Shown here: piece after piece, positions 22,251-35,273 of the stretch | Layout of the letters: each line of letters starts with the position of its first letter | Position numbering within the stretch: the stretch's first letter is position 1 | Notes under the pieces: model-generated | Database searches by the model: none | Told to the model about the DNA's origin: nothing | The model's input: the letters and a program-made list of their open reading frames with translations, nothing else | Translations under genes and position numbers: made by a program | NCBI GenBank assembly: GCA_902729315.2 | Contig: LR746281.1 | Coordinates: forward strand, 3,904,501 to 3,968,500 | DNA length: 64,000 nucleotides | Origin: Spirodela intermedia | Lineage: Eukaryota > Streptophyta > Magnoliopsida > Alismatales > Araceae | Reading direction: 5' to 3'

Positions 22251-24479
22251 TGACGGTAACCTGGTGTAACCAGACGACAAATATTTATTTCAGTTCTGCT
22301 TTTCCTTTTTAAAATTTCTACCAGTAACTAAAAAATCCTTTTTTCTGTTCATACCTATAAATCACAGAAAACAACGCTCCAAATTAATGACCATAGTCCA
22401 TAATTTAGGCAATTAAAAAGTCAAATCTAATCAGTACATAATTCACAAATCATTTAATTTAAAGTTTCAATAAATCATGAAAATATTTCAACAAAAGATT
22501 ATAAATAATTTATTCATGCAAATTTAATTTGAATCATAAACCTTTTCGCTATCTTATGCTAACAAACTTTATGTTATCAAAGATTTAGTGAAAATAATGG
22601 TTAATTGATATTCAATATCATTAAAATTTGACATATATTATTTGTATTCAAAATATCTCTAATCAAATGATGTGCCTAGTATTTGTGTTTCATCCTATAG
22701 TGTATAAATGAAATTTTAGCTAAATTAATCCTCTTTCTTTATAAAACATAATTGGGATTATTTTTAAGTTTATTTTGTAATATTTTATTTTTAATTTCAC
22801 TTAAAAGACATGTAGTCAACTAAATCTTGTAGCTGTATAATTAGATTCAGCTATGAACAATTCAATTGTTGTTTGTTTATTAGATGCCTAAGAAACCTAG
22901 CATCCTTTTGAGATAAAGCACAACCTATTTGTACTTTTCTTGTGAATTAAAATCTTCAGTGAAAGAAGGATTATCTAGTATGCAACTAGTTTTGTAATAC
23001 ACTTTTAGAAAATCAAATTCCTAAATCACGTGTGCATGTAATGTATCTAAATATTCTTTTAATTACAATCAATTCTGATTTTGTCAAGTCATTTTGAAAC
23101 CATGCATATTGAAAGGCATTATATCAAGTATATTTCCCACTAAACACAACAAAGATCATGTACGCTTCTATATAATTTTTGATATGGAAGTTTTATAGTG
23201 TTGCTAAGATCAATTTTGCTCTTTCTATTCACAAGGGTCTCTATTAAAGCTAGATTTTTGTGTTTTGATTACTTTTATTAATTGAATTTATTTTTTTAAC
23301 TTACATAATAAATATAGGATATATTGTTAATTTTAGAAGTCTGAAGTTAAAATAATTAGCATAATTTTAGATTATTTTAAAATATAAAATAAAAAAATAA
23401 AAAATAAAAAATATATTCTACTTGTTGGCAAGCCAGCACTCGGCAACTGACCAATAAGAGTGTGTTGCAGTTGAGTGGGTAGATCCAAACTAGGGTAGCC
23501 ATGAGCTAGGCTTGAGTGGTGAAGGACTCAGCTCCATGTGCATGTCTATTGTTCCCCTGCCACCTCCTAGTGCCCAACCAATAGTGGAGCAAGGAGTATT
23601 TGTACACACGTGCACACATTAGGGTAGACCACCCTTTTGCCTTCTCCCAAGATAGTCTTGTGCATTATTTTATTTTAGGAGAAGAGATCTCTAATGAGAG
23701 ACCATAGCTTTGATTTATATTTTGCTCATGTGGCGAAATATTTTCAATGTGAGACTAAATGTTTTCGAGTGTATTAGTTTAGCCATCTAGAGTGCGGTGT
23801 GATTCAACGATATTCAGCGAGCCACATCATCAAATAAGTTAGATCCTATGGTGGGCGAGCCATCACAATACTAACTATGTAAAGTAATCCATCAGTGGTT
23901 CACAAATCTGATATTACTTACGCATGTGATTTTAAAGGATGATTCGATGACTAAGGAGTCGTCACAGTACTAGGAACTTAAGTTCTTGGTCAACAGAAAT
24001 TTGTGGTGGGTTGATCTTGTGTCGCTTAGCACGCCACATGACCAAGCACATTTGATCTAGTGGCTCCCAAAGCACCACGATATTGAGAACTTAACTTCTT
24101 GCATGTATCACTATTAGGATATAAAGACAATAATCAATTAATATTTGGAAAGCAAATATTATCAATTATCTTTAAAATCTTGATGGTAGTCATAAATATG
24201 GCAATCTATTTCCCCCCTCTTTTTGTGTGATCAACATCTTTGACGATCAACAAGTTCATTCTTTCCTCCCCTGACTACACTCATGGCCTCTAGTGAGTGG
24301 TGAGCTCTTCCCTTCTCCCCCAAGATGACGATGACACTATGGTTGACCCCTCTTTTGGTAGATCTCTCTCCAACAAGTGGTACAACACTTCTAGATAATA
24401 CTTTTGTGACTTCTAATGTGGTGTAGCATGTTTGAATGAAATGAAGTCATCACACTAGTGTCTCTAGTTACCCAAGAGG
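22251..24479. other. AT-rich intergenic sequence, nothing recognised
   Basis: No coding region found. The part at about 23400-24240 is less AT-rich and may be an old repeat, but I cannot name it. Confidence 0.45.
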
Positions 24480-25260
24480 CAAACTAACTTGGACAATGAT
24501 TTCTTCTTTTGAATCTTTCAAAACTCATTTGAGATTAAGCTAAGATTATTTTAACTTATTTTTTATTAATTTTTGCAATTAAATCTAGACATATTTATTT
24601 TCTCAATATTTCACGAATAACGATTATTCCTCTATTTTCACAATGAGATTAAAGGCTACTTAATGTTGAACTATTAAAATAATGTGGAGATATTCACGAC
24701 TGACCTTATATCAAGTGTTCAAATTCTAGAGCATACATTCATCCAAGAATAATGGTCACCATGAAAATAAGTTAACCGTATTTCTCTCTTTACTTATTAT
24801 TCTCTTATTTCTCTCTCTCCCTCTCTCGTAAGACTACTTCTTCTCTCTCTATCTCTCATGAGATCTTTCCTTCTCTTTCTCTCTATTGATCAATTTCCCT
24901 CTCTCTTCTTCTCTCTCCCTTTCTCTCTTGTGAGACCTTTCTCTCTCTTTGTCTCATGTGAGATTTCCTTCTCTCTTCTCTCTTTCTTCTCTCTCTCTTG
25001 TGAAACCTTTCTCTCTCTCTATCTCACATGAGATTTTCTCCTCTCTTCTCTCTCTCTTCTCTCTCTCCATCTCATGTGAGATTTCACCCTTTCTCTTCTC
25101 TCTCTCTTCTCTCTCTCTCTTTTCCACTTTTCTTTCTCTACTTCCCTTCCTTTATTTTTCTCACATCACTATTCTATTTTATTATTTTTATTAATAATAA
25201 TAAAATATTTAATTCACTTTATATATAAACTAAATTAGTTTTACGATAAATTAATCAATT
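24480..25260 (-). repeat. CT-tract repeat family, copy 1 (possible copia LTR)
   Basis: Matches 30225-30800 throughout, for example CATTTGAGAT.AAGCTAAGAT, then AAAATAAGTTAACC.TATTTCTCTCT and a long polypyrimidine tract (about 24785-25145). It stops at about 25260, where copy 2 continues, so it is truncated by the GC-rich block that follows. The strand is given by analogy with copy 2. Confidence 0.55.
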
Positions 25261-27299
25261 GATGTAGGACAGAGCGAGAACCTTTGTACCTGATCAATGA
25301 AACTCAAGTCCCAAGATGGGGCAGTTAGACCGATCCGATAAGAATGTATGGACCCTAGACTCTAGGTCTGACCATGTACTCTAAGTACAGGTAGGCATAT
25401 CAATATGCACTATCAACTTAGGACAACCTAGGGAAACACTCGACGATGGTAAGTGTGAGAGATCCCAAGATGGCAGAACTATCGTCGTGAAGTAGCCTAG
25501 GGCTACAGCTCATAAATTGTGACGAGTCTAACATAGCGTCGGAAGTCACGATCTGGTAACTTGTCCTATCTTATCTATGTGCTCCTGACGGTGGTAGAAA
25601 TAAGCCGAGAAAAACCCTTCGAAAGATAATTAAACTTAAGTAAGAAGGGGTACGGAGCTAACCTTTGGGGCTGCATAACCTGGCGGGTCATGACGGAGTG
25701 GAGATCCGATGAAGGCAAGGATGTCCAGTGAAGAGCGATGCTTAGTGTCAACGGTTGGTCCTGGTCGAGAGTTGCCGTAGCTGTCGTCGTAAGGCGTGGC
25801 ACGGTCGGTGCGAGCGTGGGCCCACTGGTGGGCCAAAGGGTACACTAGTGAGCGTGGGTCCACTGGTGGGCTGAAGGGCACGCTAGCAGGCACGAAAGGC
25901 AAGCCACGCGGCGGCCTTATGGCACGCAGGAGCTGGCGCGCAGGGTGCGCGTGGCGGCAGCACTTCGGCGAGAAGGCCGAGCATCTGCGGTGCTTCGGTA
26001 GGAATGCCGAGCGTTAGCAGCACTTTGGCGAGAAGGCCGAGCGTCAGCGATTGGGGTGAAAACCCAACCGTCGCCGGAAGGATCGGCCTCTCTGGTGGCG
26101 CCGGGAAGTAGAGCAAAGAGGAGACTATCTGGCCGATGATACTAGGGAGGGTTGAGCTCTCCTGATCTAAGTGACACCGGAAATGGCATGACGGTGGCAG
26201 AGCTTTGGGAAACTCTGATGGGGGCCTATGAGGAGCTGGTACTGGTTCTGGCTCATCGGCACGGCTGCAGGATCTCTCCTGATGTCGGCAGCAGGTAGGC
26301 GTTCGTCGGCGAACAGCCAGCGACTGGGCAGAGCGGCAGAGGGCGGCTCTGGTGAGTTTATGGTGGAGTTCCGGAGGAAGAGGTGGCAGACAAACCAGGA
26401 GTCGAGAGACTCCGGCGGAGTGCTCAGCGACGGCTCGTAGGGAGGCGAAGCAAGCCCCTTTCGTCGCGACGACATGACGGGGTTCCAACAGAGGCGGCGG
26501 CAGCTGCATCGACAACCGCGACCGTTTCGTCTGGTGACAGTGGCAAACTCCCGAGCGGTAATGAGATGGCTGGCGGCGGCAGTGGTCTCAAGCAGCGGTG
26601 GGACTTCTCAGGCAGCAGCGTCACGAGGAACAAAGTCCTCGAAGGGGGTATCGATGGCCTTCCTCCTCCTCCTTCCCTCCCTATCCTAGATCACGGAGAA
26701 GGTACTCACCAAAACGATAATCTCTCTCAAAAATATGGCACTCACTTGAGGGGGGGTCCTACCTCCCTTTATATGGGGCCTACAAGTGGGCTAAGGGGAG
26801 GTGGGCCCACTTGAGGCCCTCAAGCCCATAAGCCACAAAGGCTACAAAAGGGGCTTATTGAGCCTCTTAAAGAGAGACCCAATAAGCTCCCTAAAAGGAG
26901 AAAGAGGAGGGCCCTCTTATGGTGCTTAAGTAGGCCTCAAATGAAGACCCAACTAAGCCCTAAAAGAGGCCCAAAAGGAAAGACACATAGGTCCCCCCCC
27001 CCTTAGGATTTTAATTGGGCCTCAAAAGAGAGACCCAATAAAACCCTAAAGAAAGGGAGACACAAACAACAACACACACACATAGAATTAGGCCTGCTAA
27101 CACACAAACGTGAGGCCCAACAAGTCAATGTGAAAATACAAAGAAAGATAAGGGTGAGCTCAAGCTCGTCGTCATTGTAGAGGTGGAATGTCATTGTCCC
27201 GAAGGGCTAGGCCATGTAGCGAAAGCCAGGCTCCTTCATCTTTGCATGTCGATCAGGCTGAACTCAAACTGCTAGTGTCTCCTAAGCTAATAGAGATGG
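25261..27299. other. GC-rich block of unknown nature
   Basis: An abrupt GC-rich island in AT-rich surroundings. It carries overlapping open frames on both strands (for example 25883-26515 minus and 26383-26814 plus), mutually antisense and without recognisable domains, and then a purine-rich part with repeated phrases like AGAGACCCAATAA. Possibly an LTR or internal part of another retroelement. No function assigned. Confidence 0.4.
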
Positions 27300-27304
27300 G
27301 TCCC

Positions 27305-28930
27305 TGACGTGACTCAGTCGTTATATAATAAATCACGCAAATATAAAATTTATAAAACTAGAAAATACGAATTTTTAGATATTTAGAAGTATTTCTAAAA
27401 AAATATATCAATTATAATTCAATAAAAATTCTAAAAATAGCGATAATTTTCCAGGTCAATCATAGGGATGTAATATAATATCTGGTAATTATTCAGAATT
27501 TTTCTCAATGAATACGATTTTCTTACGAATTTTATACTAGAAAAAAAAGGAAATATATTTAAAATTCACGAAAAAAAGGAAATAAGGGTGCGGACGTCAG
27601 GATGACATCAGCGCCCGGCGAATAGCGGAAACAGAGTTCCGTCCGGCAATTCTTAAGTAAGCGATTACAGACGACTTAATTAATCAAATTAAGATCTGTA
27701 AAAGCTGGAAGAATCGTAATTGAACAAAATATAGTTTGGTAAATTAAAATCACACAAAGTATCACTAAATGAAGCATAAATTAAATTGAAAGGAGGAAAA
27801 TAGAGTTCTGGCGTCGCGACGGCGATGCGTCGACGATGCATCGGAATCCTGAGCGTTCGAGAGGGTCGTCGTGCAGTGTCCACAGCCTCGAAGGCTCTCC
27901 TTGGACAAAGACGACGTGGGCAATCTCTAGATCTTCTCGCAAAGTCTAGAGATCAATAAAGTGGGTCATTGAATCGTCTCTGGCAGCTGTCACCCGGCGG
28001 AGCAGAAAAACGGCGACTTTGCGGCTCTCCGGCTGTCACCCGACAGAGAGGAGCTGGATGGAGGTGGGGCGCATGTCAAGGAGCTTCATCCTCAGGTCCG
28101 CGCAGCAAGAGGAGGCTCTTCATCGCATCTGGTATGCTCTCAAGAGGTGGCGACTGGTCTCCCGGTGGATCGTCCTCTTCTCGACGACGGCTTGTTCGTC
28201 GATCAATCGGAGATGATTTACTCAATGGATTCGCGATCCTTTTATCGCGAATCGTTCAACAATTTTAGTAGCAATGCTCCGCGAATCGCGTTGACGAGAT
28301 TTTCGCCGATGATTCAACGATTCTCGTTGCTTAATCCTTCACCGGCGATCTGCAGGAAAGTCGCGATAATCAGATAAAAATATATGAATTTTGACTCTGG
28401 GAGGATTCGAACCTACGCCGATCGCCCGCCTCTTCTGAGGAAGGTGTGATGGTGGTTTAGTCCCACATCGGTTGTATGCCGATTTTTCAGGCGAGTATAT
28501 AGTAATGCTAGCTTTGTCAGCAAAGTCCCTTCTCTCGCATGCACGACCACTCCTTGCCCCACAGCTGACTGGCCACCGGTGACGTGGAAGGGGAGTGGCA
28601 TACGCGTGCCCTGTCGGTCCCCAAGCCAAGCCGCTCGAGCCCCTGCTCGCGGCTTACTCCCCGACTGCGCTTCCGACCCGCTTGTGGGCACGGCTGGCCG
28701 GCGGGTCCCCCCATTTTTGCAATATTTTTACTTTTATTTCTTATTCTTCATTTATCTCAAAAGTAAGACTGTAAAAATCGTATAAAATCACATAATTACC
28801 CAAAAATTCACGTTAATCAATTGAAAACCAAAAATCATTCTTTAACACAAATATAAGTCTATTTATAATGAGTTAAGGCTAAAACTATATTATTTACTAA
28901 TTATTAACTCATGATAATGAAGACTTATCA
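27305..28930 (-). repeat. Solo LTR of the main family, 1626 bp, flanked by GTCCC
   Basis: Complete reverse-oriented LTR, TGACGTGACTCAGTCG to GACTTATCA, with the B box (28398-28420 region), TATA box and stem-loop. The 5-bp target duplication GTCCC is perfect at 27300-27304 and 28931-28935. A solo LTR with matching flanks is the product of recombination between the two LTRs of one inserted element. Confidence 0.93.
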
Positions 28931-28949
28931 GTCCCACTCGTCATCATCA

Positions 28950-29056
28950 ATCTTTTTGTGTTTGACCTAAGACTTACATCTATACTAATATTTTGTTAAG
29001 TCTTAGTTATAAATATTATTAGATAATGGGCATTTAAACACAATGATAAGTACACA
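28950..29056 (-). repeat. CT-tract repeat family, terminal fragment (copy 3)
   Basis: GACTTACATCTATACTAATAT through AGATAATGGGCATTTAAA to CACATCA matches 30823-30905 closely. On the minus strand it starts TGATGTGTACTTATCATTG, a plausible LTR start. It lies left of the copia RT relic, and copy 2 lies right of it, as two LTRs would. Confidence 0.45.
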
Positions 29057-29199
29057 TCAATTTCTTTTTTCTCCCCTCTGTAAAAATATTCTTCCTCTAA
29101 TTGTTACTTTGCATAGTATAATTGAGAAATAAAATTTAAATCTTTCAATTATTTCATTTCTAAACTAAGAAAATAACTAAGTTCATTCATCATGCTCAT

Positions 29200-29700
29200 C
29201 TATAACTCATCTTTCATGAAATTCAAAAATATTTAAATAATTTTTCATTCAGAAATCTAAGAACTATGTCATCTATATACACTTGAACAATAAGTATATA
29301 TTTTATTTTACTTTGTTAAATAAAATGTTTCCCCTAAGAATTATTTTTTAATAAAAAAGATATTAGCCTCTCATATCATGCTCTAAGAACTTGCTTTCAA
29401 TCTTTATTAATATATTCAAGAATTTTAAATATTATTTAAGATATTATGAATTCAGAAAACTAAGTGGTAGACTTACATATATTACCTTTCTAATATTTCC
29501 ATTTAAAAATACACCTTTTACATTCATTTGATACAAAACTAGATTTTTCTAACAAACATCACCTAAGCATTGGATTTACTTGAAAATGTTGAGCAAAGAA
29601 ATTAATATCACTTTGGTCATTGTTATCAAAATGATCAAATTTTAAATACTTAGCCAAATCTAAAGCAAGAATTAAAAATAATTTTTGACGAATTTAGGTA
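29200..29700 (-). pseudogene. Ty1/copia reverse transcriptase relic
   Basis: Minus-strand conceptual translation, with stops, gives QMNVKGVFLNGNIRKVIYV (about 29533-29473), which corresponds to the copia block that begins with a conserved QM-V--AFLNG. Further on it gives ILIVQVYIDD (about 29297-29266), the copia active-site strand with its Asp pair. Spacing and order are right for copia RT. Many stops; long dead. Confidence 0.75.
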
Positions 29701-30224
29701 TTCACCAAAATTTACCTCATTTATAAAGATGATGGTCAATCTCAATATCTTTTCATTCTAGACATTTTATTGAAATAGAAAAAAATAAAGAAAAAACGTA
29801 ATCTGCTTTGTGCTTTAAATCTTCCTTAGTGTTTGAGCTCTAAATCTTTTGAATTTGATATGTGCCCATGATGAGGATTGATAGATTACTCAAGACCTGC
29901 TCCAGCAAAGAGGTAGAAGAAATTACAATAATAAAGGAAAAATAAAGGTAAAATAAAGTTCAGATTAGGAAAAAGATGAAAGGAGAGAGAGAAAATATGA
30001 TTGCTATTATAGTGACCTATTGAGTTCCAAGAACTTTTTTCTTGGAACTTCTTTTGGATCATTGTCCCTACAAATCTCAATAATCTCTAGAAAACAAGGA
30101 TTTCTTGCCTCTTCACTTCCCCATCCAAAATAGAGTATGAATGCCAATGAATGATCTAATGAATCCTACTAGCACACAAAACAATGAATTCTTACTTCTT
30201 CACTTCCCCATACAAATTCTAAAT

Positions 30225-30905
30225 GAATGATTTTTGTTCTTTTTTTGAATCATCTAAAATTCATTTGAGATCAAGCTAAGATCATGCTCAAGTTATTTTT
30301 TGTTGATTTTCATAGTCGAATTTTGAAGTATTCATGTTCTCAACATTATATGAATAATGAATATTTTTCTATTTTTGAATGTAAAATCAGTAAAATTAAA
30401 AGTTGATTAATGAGCATTGAAGTGTTAAATTGGTGGAGGCATTCAGACTTGACCTTAGGTCATGTGGGTGAATTCTTGAGCACACATTCATCTGAAAATC
30501 ATGGTAACTATAAAATAAGTTAACCATATTTCTCTCTCTCTTTATTTTTGTCTTATTTCTCTTTCTTTCTTTCTCTTGTGAGACCTCTTCTTCTCTTTTT
30601 GTCTCTCATGAGATCTCTCCCTCTATCTCCCTCTCTTTCTCCACTTCTCTCTTCTCTCTCTTTCTCTCATTCCCTTCTTCATTTTTTTTCTTCTTCACAC
30701 TTCACCTTTCTATTCTATTCTTTTTATTAAATAATAATAAATTATTAAAATCACTCTATATATAAATTAAATTGGTTTTTCATATAAACTAATCAATCTC
30801 TCTATGTTCAATGTGAGACTTACATCTATACTAATATCTTATTAAGTTTTAGTTTTCAATATTATTAGATAATGGGTATTTAAATACAATGATAAGTGCA
30901 CATTA
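30225..30905 (-). repeat. CT-tract repeat family, copy 2 (possible copia 5' LTR)
   Basis: Includes a polypyrimidine tract (about 30530-30720), a TATATATA-like motif near 30755 and the same end (GATAAGTGCACAT) as the fragment at 28950-29056. With the copia RT relic between them on the minus strand, these may be the two LTRs of one old element. Confidence 0.45.
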
Positions 30906-31415
30906 CAATATAACAAAAGAATTTACTTAACAAGATCTTACGTATTAGTCTTGACATTCAAAATTGACATTTCCTTAAAACATAGAATCTTCTCTACACT
31001 AACAAAAAAATTGAAGTGTCATCACAACACTATTTGTAGGGGTGGAAGAACATCATTGTATGCACTTGAAGAAAATAAAACATCAGCCTATATTCTAAAA
31101 ATGAAAGTCTAATCCTTATTGAAAGAAGACAATCATCTAAATAAATTATTGGGAAAAAAGAAAACATAAGGGCCTTCATTCTAGTATGTTGACATGAGAG
31201 AGGAAAATCTTGGAATTCATAATCCTTCTCTAATGAAGAAGAGGAGTACATGAGATTATATAGAAGAGAAGAATGAAGGGAGATGAGAAGAGAGAGATAG
31301 ATAATGGGCCCTAGTGGGCTGGGAGTCTGATACCATTATCGAACATAGTAAGCAATTAAAGAAAAATTATTGAATTAAGAATGATGATGAATACCTCTCT
31401 AAATCTATTACCAAA
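30906..31415. other. Intergenic sequence with a possible tRNA-Met primer-site motif
   Basis: No gene. On the minus strand, 31335-31326 reads TGGTATCAGA, the start of the tRNA-iMet primer site used by many copia elements. The next bases do not extend the match, so this is weak. Confidence 0.3.
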
Positions 31416-31420
31416 ATGAT

Positions 31421-31900
31421 TGACATGACTTAGTTGTTGTATAATAAATCATGCAAATTTAAAATTTATAAAACTAGAAAATACTAATTTTTGAATATTT
31501 AGAAGTATTTCTGAACAAATATATTAATTATAATTCAATAAACTTCTACAAATAGTGATAATTTTTCAGATGATTTATAAGGATGTAATATAATATCAAA
31601 TAATTGTTCAAAATTTTCCTCAAAGAATACAATTTTATATGAATTTTATATTAAGAAATAAAAATGAAATATATTTAAAATTCACAAAAAGGGAAAATAA
31701 GGGTGGGGACATTAGGATGACGTCAGTGCCCGATGAACGTGAATCAGATGAAAATAGAGTTAAGGCTATTTCACAATTTATTTTAATCAATTGAAAACCA
31801 TTTTTCACAATTTAAAACAAATATAAGTCTATTTATCATGAGTTAAGACTCAAAATATATTACTTACTAATTATTAACTCATGATAATGAAGATTTATCA
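31421..31900 (-). repeat. Internally deleted LTR of the main family, 480 bp
   Basis: Both LTR ends are present in reverse orientation (TGACATGACTTAGTTG at left, GATTTATCA at right), but about 1.1 kb of the GC-rich middle is missing; the join is near 31761. Flanks are ATGAT and ATGAC, a target duplication with one mismatch. CpG sites are largely lost, so this is an old copy. Confidence 0.85.
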
Positions 31901-31905
31901 ATGAC

Positions 31906-33906
31906 ACTAATAGACTTTGATGATTACTAGAGCATTGCAAAATTACTATTTTGGAAAGTTAATATTCAAAGTAGGACACTTCTTTTTGTATATACATACT
32001 ATTTTTGTATCAATAAAGAAAATATTATGAGATGTAAAAGAAAATATTTTCACTATCAAATAGGGTAAGAAGCTATAAGTTCTAGAGTCTAAAATTAAAG
32101 TAAATCAAAAATATAGATTCGAGTTGAATGAATTGAACCACTTGAACTACTAAAAGCATCAAGATGATTGGAGAAATTATATTCTTCATAGTAAATGGCA
32201 ATTAGGTAATGACTAAATTACTCATTTAGTTGATTCCCCAACAAAGGGCATAAACTATAGTGTGTCAATTATAGGTCACATGAGTAAAAATTATATACAG
32301 ATTAGTTTCCAATTTTAGCACATGCCTACATTTTATAAATTTCAATCCATTGAAGGAACATTTCCAAAACCATATTGATGAGTGCATATACAAGCCTGTA
32401 ATAGACTACATGAGCTTTCTTAAACAAATCGTGCAAATAAATGCATAAATGATCCTGTATATTTTCCACTATCCATGTAACTTGCAATAGCTTACACAAA
32501 CAAATTAAAATCTAGAAACAAGCAATACTTACACATCTAAAGAGACATTAAAAATAACACAAAACCATCAGTTCTTAAAATACAATTTCTAATAATCGTA
32601 AACAATTAAGATAATAATTTATTCAGATAACCAAAGCACTTTTTCGTAATACAAAAGCAAATCCCAGAGTCTTTTGTATCTATGTCAAGTTTCAGTTTTA
32701 TATATTGTCATAGAAATCCACACGCAGAAGAAAAGGTTTCATCATTCTATCCTTCATCTCTAGAACACAAATAAGAGTTAGATGAATGAGAGACTGTAAC
32801 ATGAAAGATGAAATATCATCCTAGTACCAGGATCTATTTTTGAAAAAAATTACAAAATTAGGCAACTGCACTCTTGAAATGTTTGACTCTATTTGGAGGT
32901 TTTACTATCCAAAGATGGAGCTTAGAGAACATTAATTATTCTATGTTCGCATGGAGACTCATTGATGGAAGTCTTAAAGGATCACATAAGGTACCTGAAT
33001 TTTTATGTGCAGGGAGAAAATCTTATAAAAACATCTCAATCCTTCTGATAACTAACACAAAATTGATTCACCTACCTAGCTAAAAGATGAAGGCACCAAA
33101 TAAGGTCTATATATACCTCCCTGAAGAAATATTTTTGAACATCATGTCTCTCATTTGGTCTATGAGCAAAGGATTAAAACCATTTTGAATATGAGAAAAA
33201 ATATGTTATTCATAATTCGTGTTAGATATCTACCTCATTATCACTCAAATTAAATTTTTGGGGGGAAAACTTTGCTTGTGGAATATCCCAATCCATTAGC
33301 TTATTTACATCAGGAATGTGCAGTGACCTCAAAAAAATGTAGAGAATACATGAATAGAAATCTAATTTTTGGTGAAACATTGTTGCATATCGGTCACTTA
33401 TCACATAGATTCTATGCCCACTTGTCTCCATGCCTATTTCTCCTGATGAAAAACTTCAGTTCATCTTCTCTATTATGCCCCACATTTGCACCTAGAATTC
33501 TCTTTGATGACGCACTACACATTGATTTTTATTATCTTGGACCTAAAAGCATCAATTACCATTTGATTTGTTTCCCGTTTGAGTAAAATGAAGCAAAACT
33601 AAGTCAATCAAGCAAAAACTTCTCACAAGAAATGCACTATTTTTCATAATTTATACAAATTCAGAGTTCTATGAATCGTGCCATAAAAATTATTTCATGA
33701 ATTAGGTCGTTTACTCTTCTCCAATACAGTTGAATGTGAATGAGAAAAACAAGATGTTCTCTAGATTTACCCATAGAGTTTGACCCATGAAAAGTACCAG
33801 ACGTATCATTCTTCTTTCTAAATTATAGATTCCCATGAAGTTATCATTTCCCCAATCAGTTGTTTGTTTTCATGTTTTGTGATAAGTGCATGTAATATCC
33901 TATGAT
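31906..33906. other. AT-rich intergenic sequence, no recognised gene
   Basis: Frames of about 70-104 codons occur at 32874-33083 and 33272-33586 (plus) and 33222-33431 (minus), but none resembles a known family or has clear splice context. Confidence 0.45.
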
Positions 33907-33911
33907 ACATT

Positions 33912-35070
33912 TGATAAGTCTTCATTATCATGAGTTAATAATTAGTAAATAATATAGTTTTAGCCTTAACTCATGATAAATAGACTTATATTTGTGTTAA
34001 AGAATGATTTTTGGTTTTCAATTGATTAACGTGAATTTTTGGGTAATTATGTGATTTTATACGATTTTTACAGTCTTACTTTTGAGATAAATGAAGAACA
34101 AGAAATAAAAATAAAAATATTGCAAAAATGGGGGGACCCGCCGGCCAGCCGGGCCCGCAAGTAGAAGCGCAGTCGGCGACTAAGCCGCGAGCAGAAGCTC
34201 GAGCGGCTTGGCTTGGGGACCGATAGGGCACGCGTACGCCACTCCCCTTCCACATCACTGGTGGCCAGCCAGCTGTGGGGCAAGGAGTGGTCATACACGC
34301 GAGAGAAGGGACTTTGCTCACAAACCTAACATTATTATATATTCGCCCAAAAAATCGGCGATGTGGGACTAAACCCCCGTCACACCTTCCTCAGAAGAGG
34401 CCGCCAGAGACGATTCGACGACCCACTTCATTGATCTCTAGACTTCGCGAGAAGATCTAGAGATTGCCCATGTCGTCTTTGTCCAAAGAGAGCCTTCGAG
34501 GCCGTGGACACTGCATGACGATCCTCCCGAACGCTCAAGATTCCGATGCATCGCCGTCGCGACGCCGGAACTCTGTTTTCCTGCTTTCAATTTAATTTAC
34601 GCTTCATTTAGTGATACTTTGTGTGATTTTAATTTACAAAACTATACTTCGTTCAATTACGATTCTTCCGGCTTTTACAGATCTTAATTTGATTAATTAA
34701 GTCGTCTGTAATTGCTTACGTAAGAATCACCGGGCGGAACTCTATTTCCGCCTGATTCGCGTTCGCCGGGCGCTGACGTCATCCTGACGCCCGCACCCTT
34801 ATTTCCTTTTTTTCGTGAATTTTAAATATATTTCCTAGTATAAAATTCGTAAGAAAATTTTATTCATTGAGAAAAATTCTAAATAATTACCAGATATTAT
34901 ATTACATCCCTGTGATCGACCTGGAAAATTACCACTATTTTTGGAATTTTTATTGAATTATAATTGATATATTTATTTTGAAATACTTCTAAATATCCGA
35001 AAATTCGTATTTTCTAGTTTTATAAATTTTATATTTGCGTGATTTAACATACAATGACTGAGTCACGTCA
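33912..35070 (+). repeat. 5' LTR of element D, 1159 bp, with an internal deletion
   Basis: Same ends as the 3' LTR but about 460 bp shorter. Near 34400 the sequence jumps from TTCCTCAGAAGAGG to CCGCCAGAGACGATTCG, removing the B box and the following GC-rich part. The TATA box region (about 34337) remains. The deletion must have happened after insertion, since both LTRs start identical. Confidence 0.88.
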
Positions 35071-35075
35071 AATTT

Positions 35076-35093
35076 TGGCGCCGTTGCCGGGGA
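35076..35093 (+). other. Primer binding site of element D
   Basis: TGGCGCCGTTGCCGGGGA is an exact 18-base complement of the plant tRNA-Asp 3' end. It is the best preserved primer site in the window. Confidence 0.88.
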
Positions 35094-35273
35094 TGTATTG
35101 CATAATATTTAGTATTTTTCTATTTTTCTCTTAGAGTACACAAAAAAAAACTTTACTCTTGTTTTATTTTTTTTTGCCGATTTTTATTAGAAAAAGGGAA
35201 CGAAAAGAAGCACGACAAGGACTGGAACATCCTGAAGAAGGGTAACAGTTACTAACTTTTTCCCTCGAATTTA

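Noticed and set aside
24785-25145. CRISPR-like or satellite array
   Set aside because: It is an irregular polypyrimidine tract without fixed repeat and spacer lengths, in a plant nuclear context.
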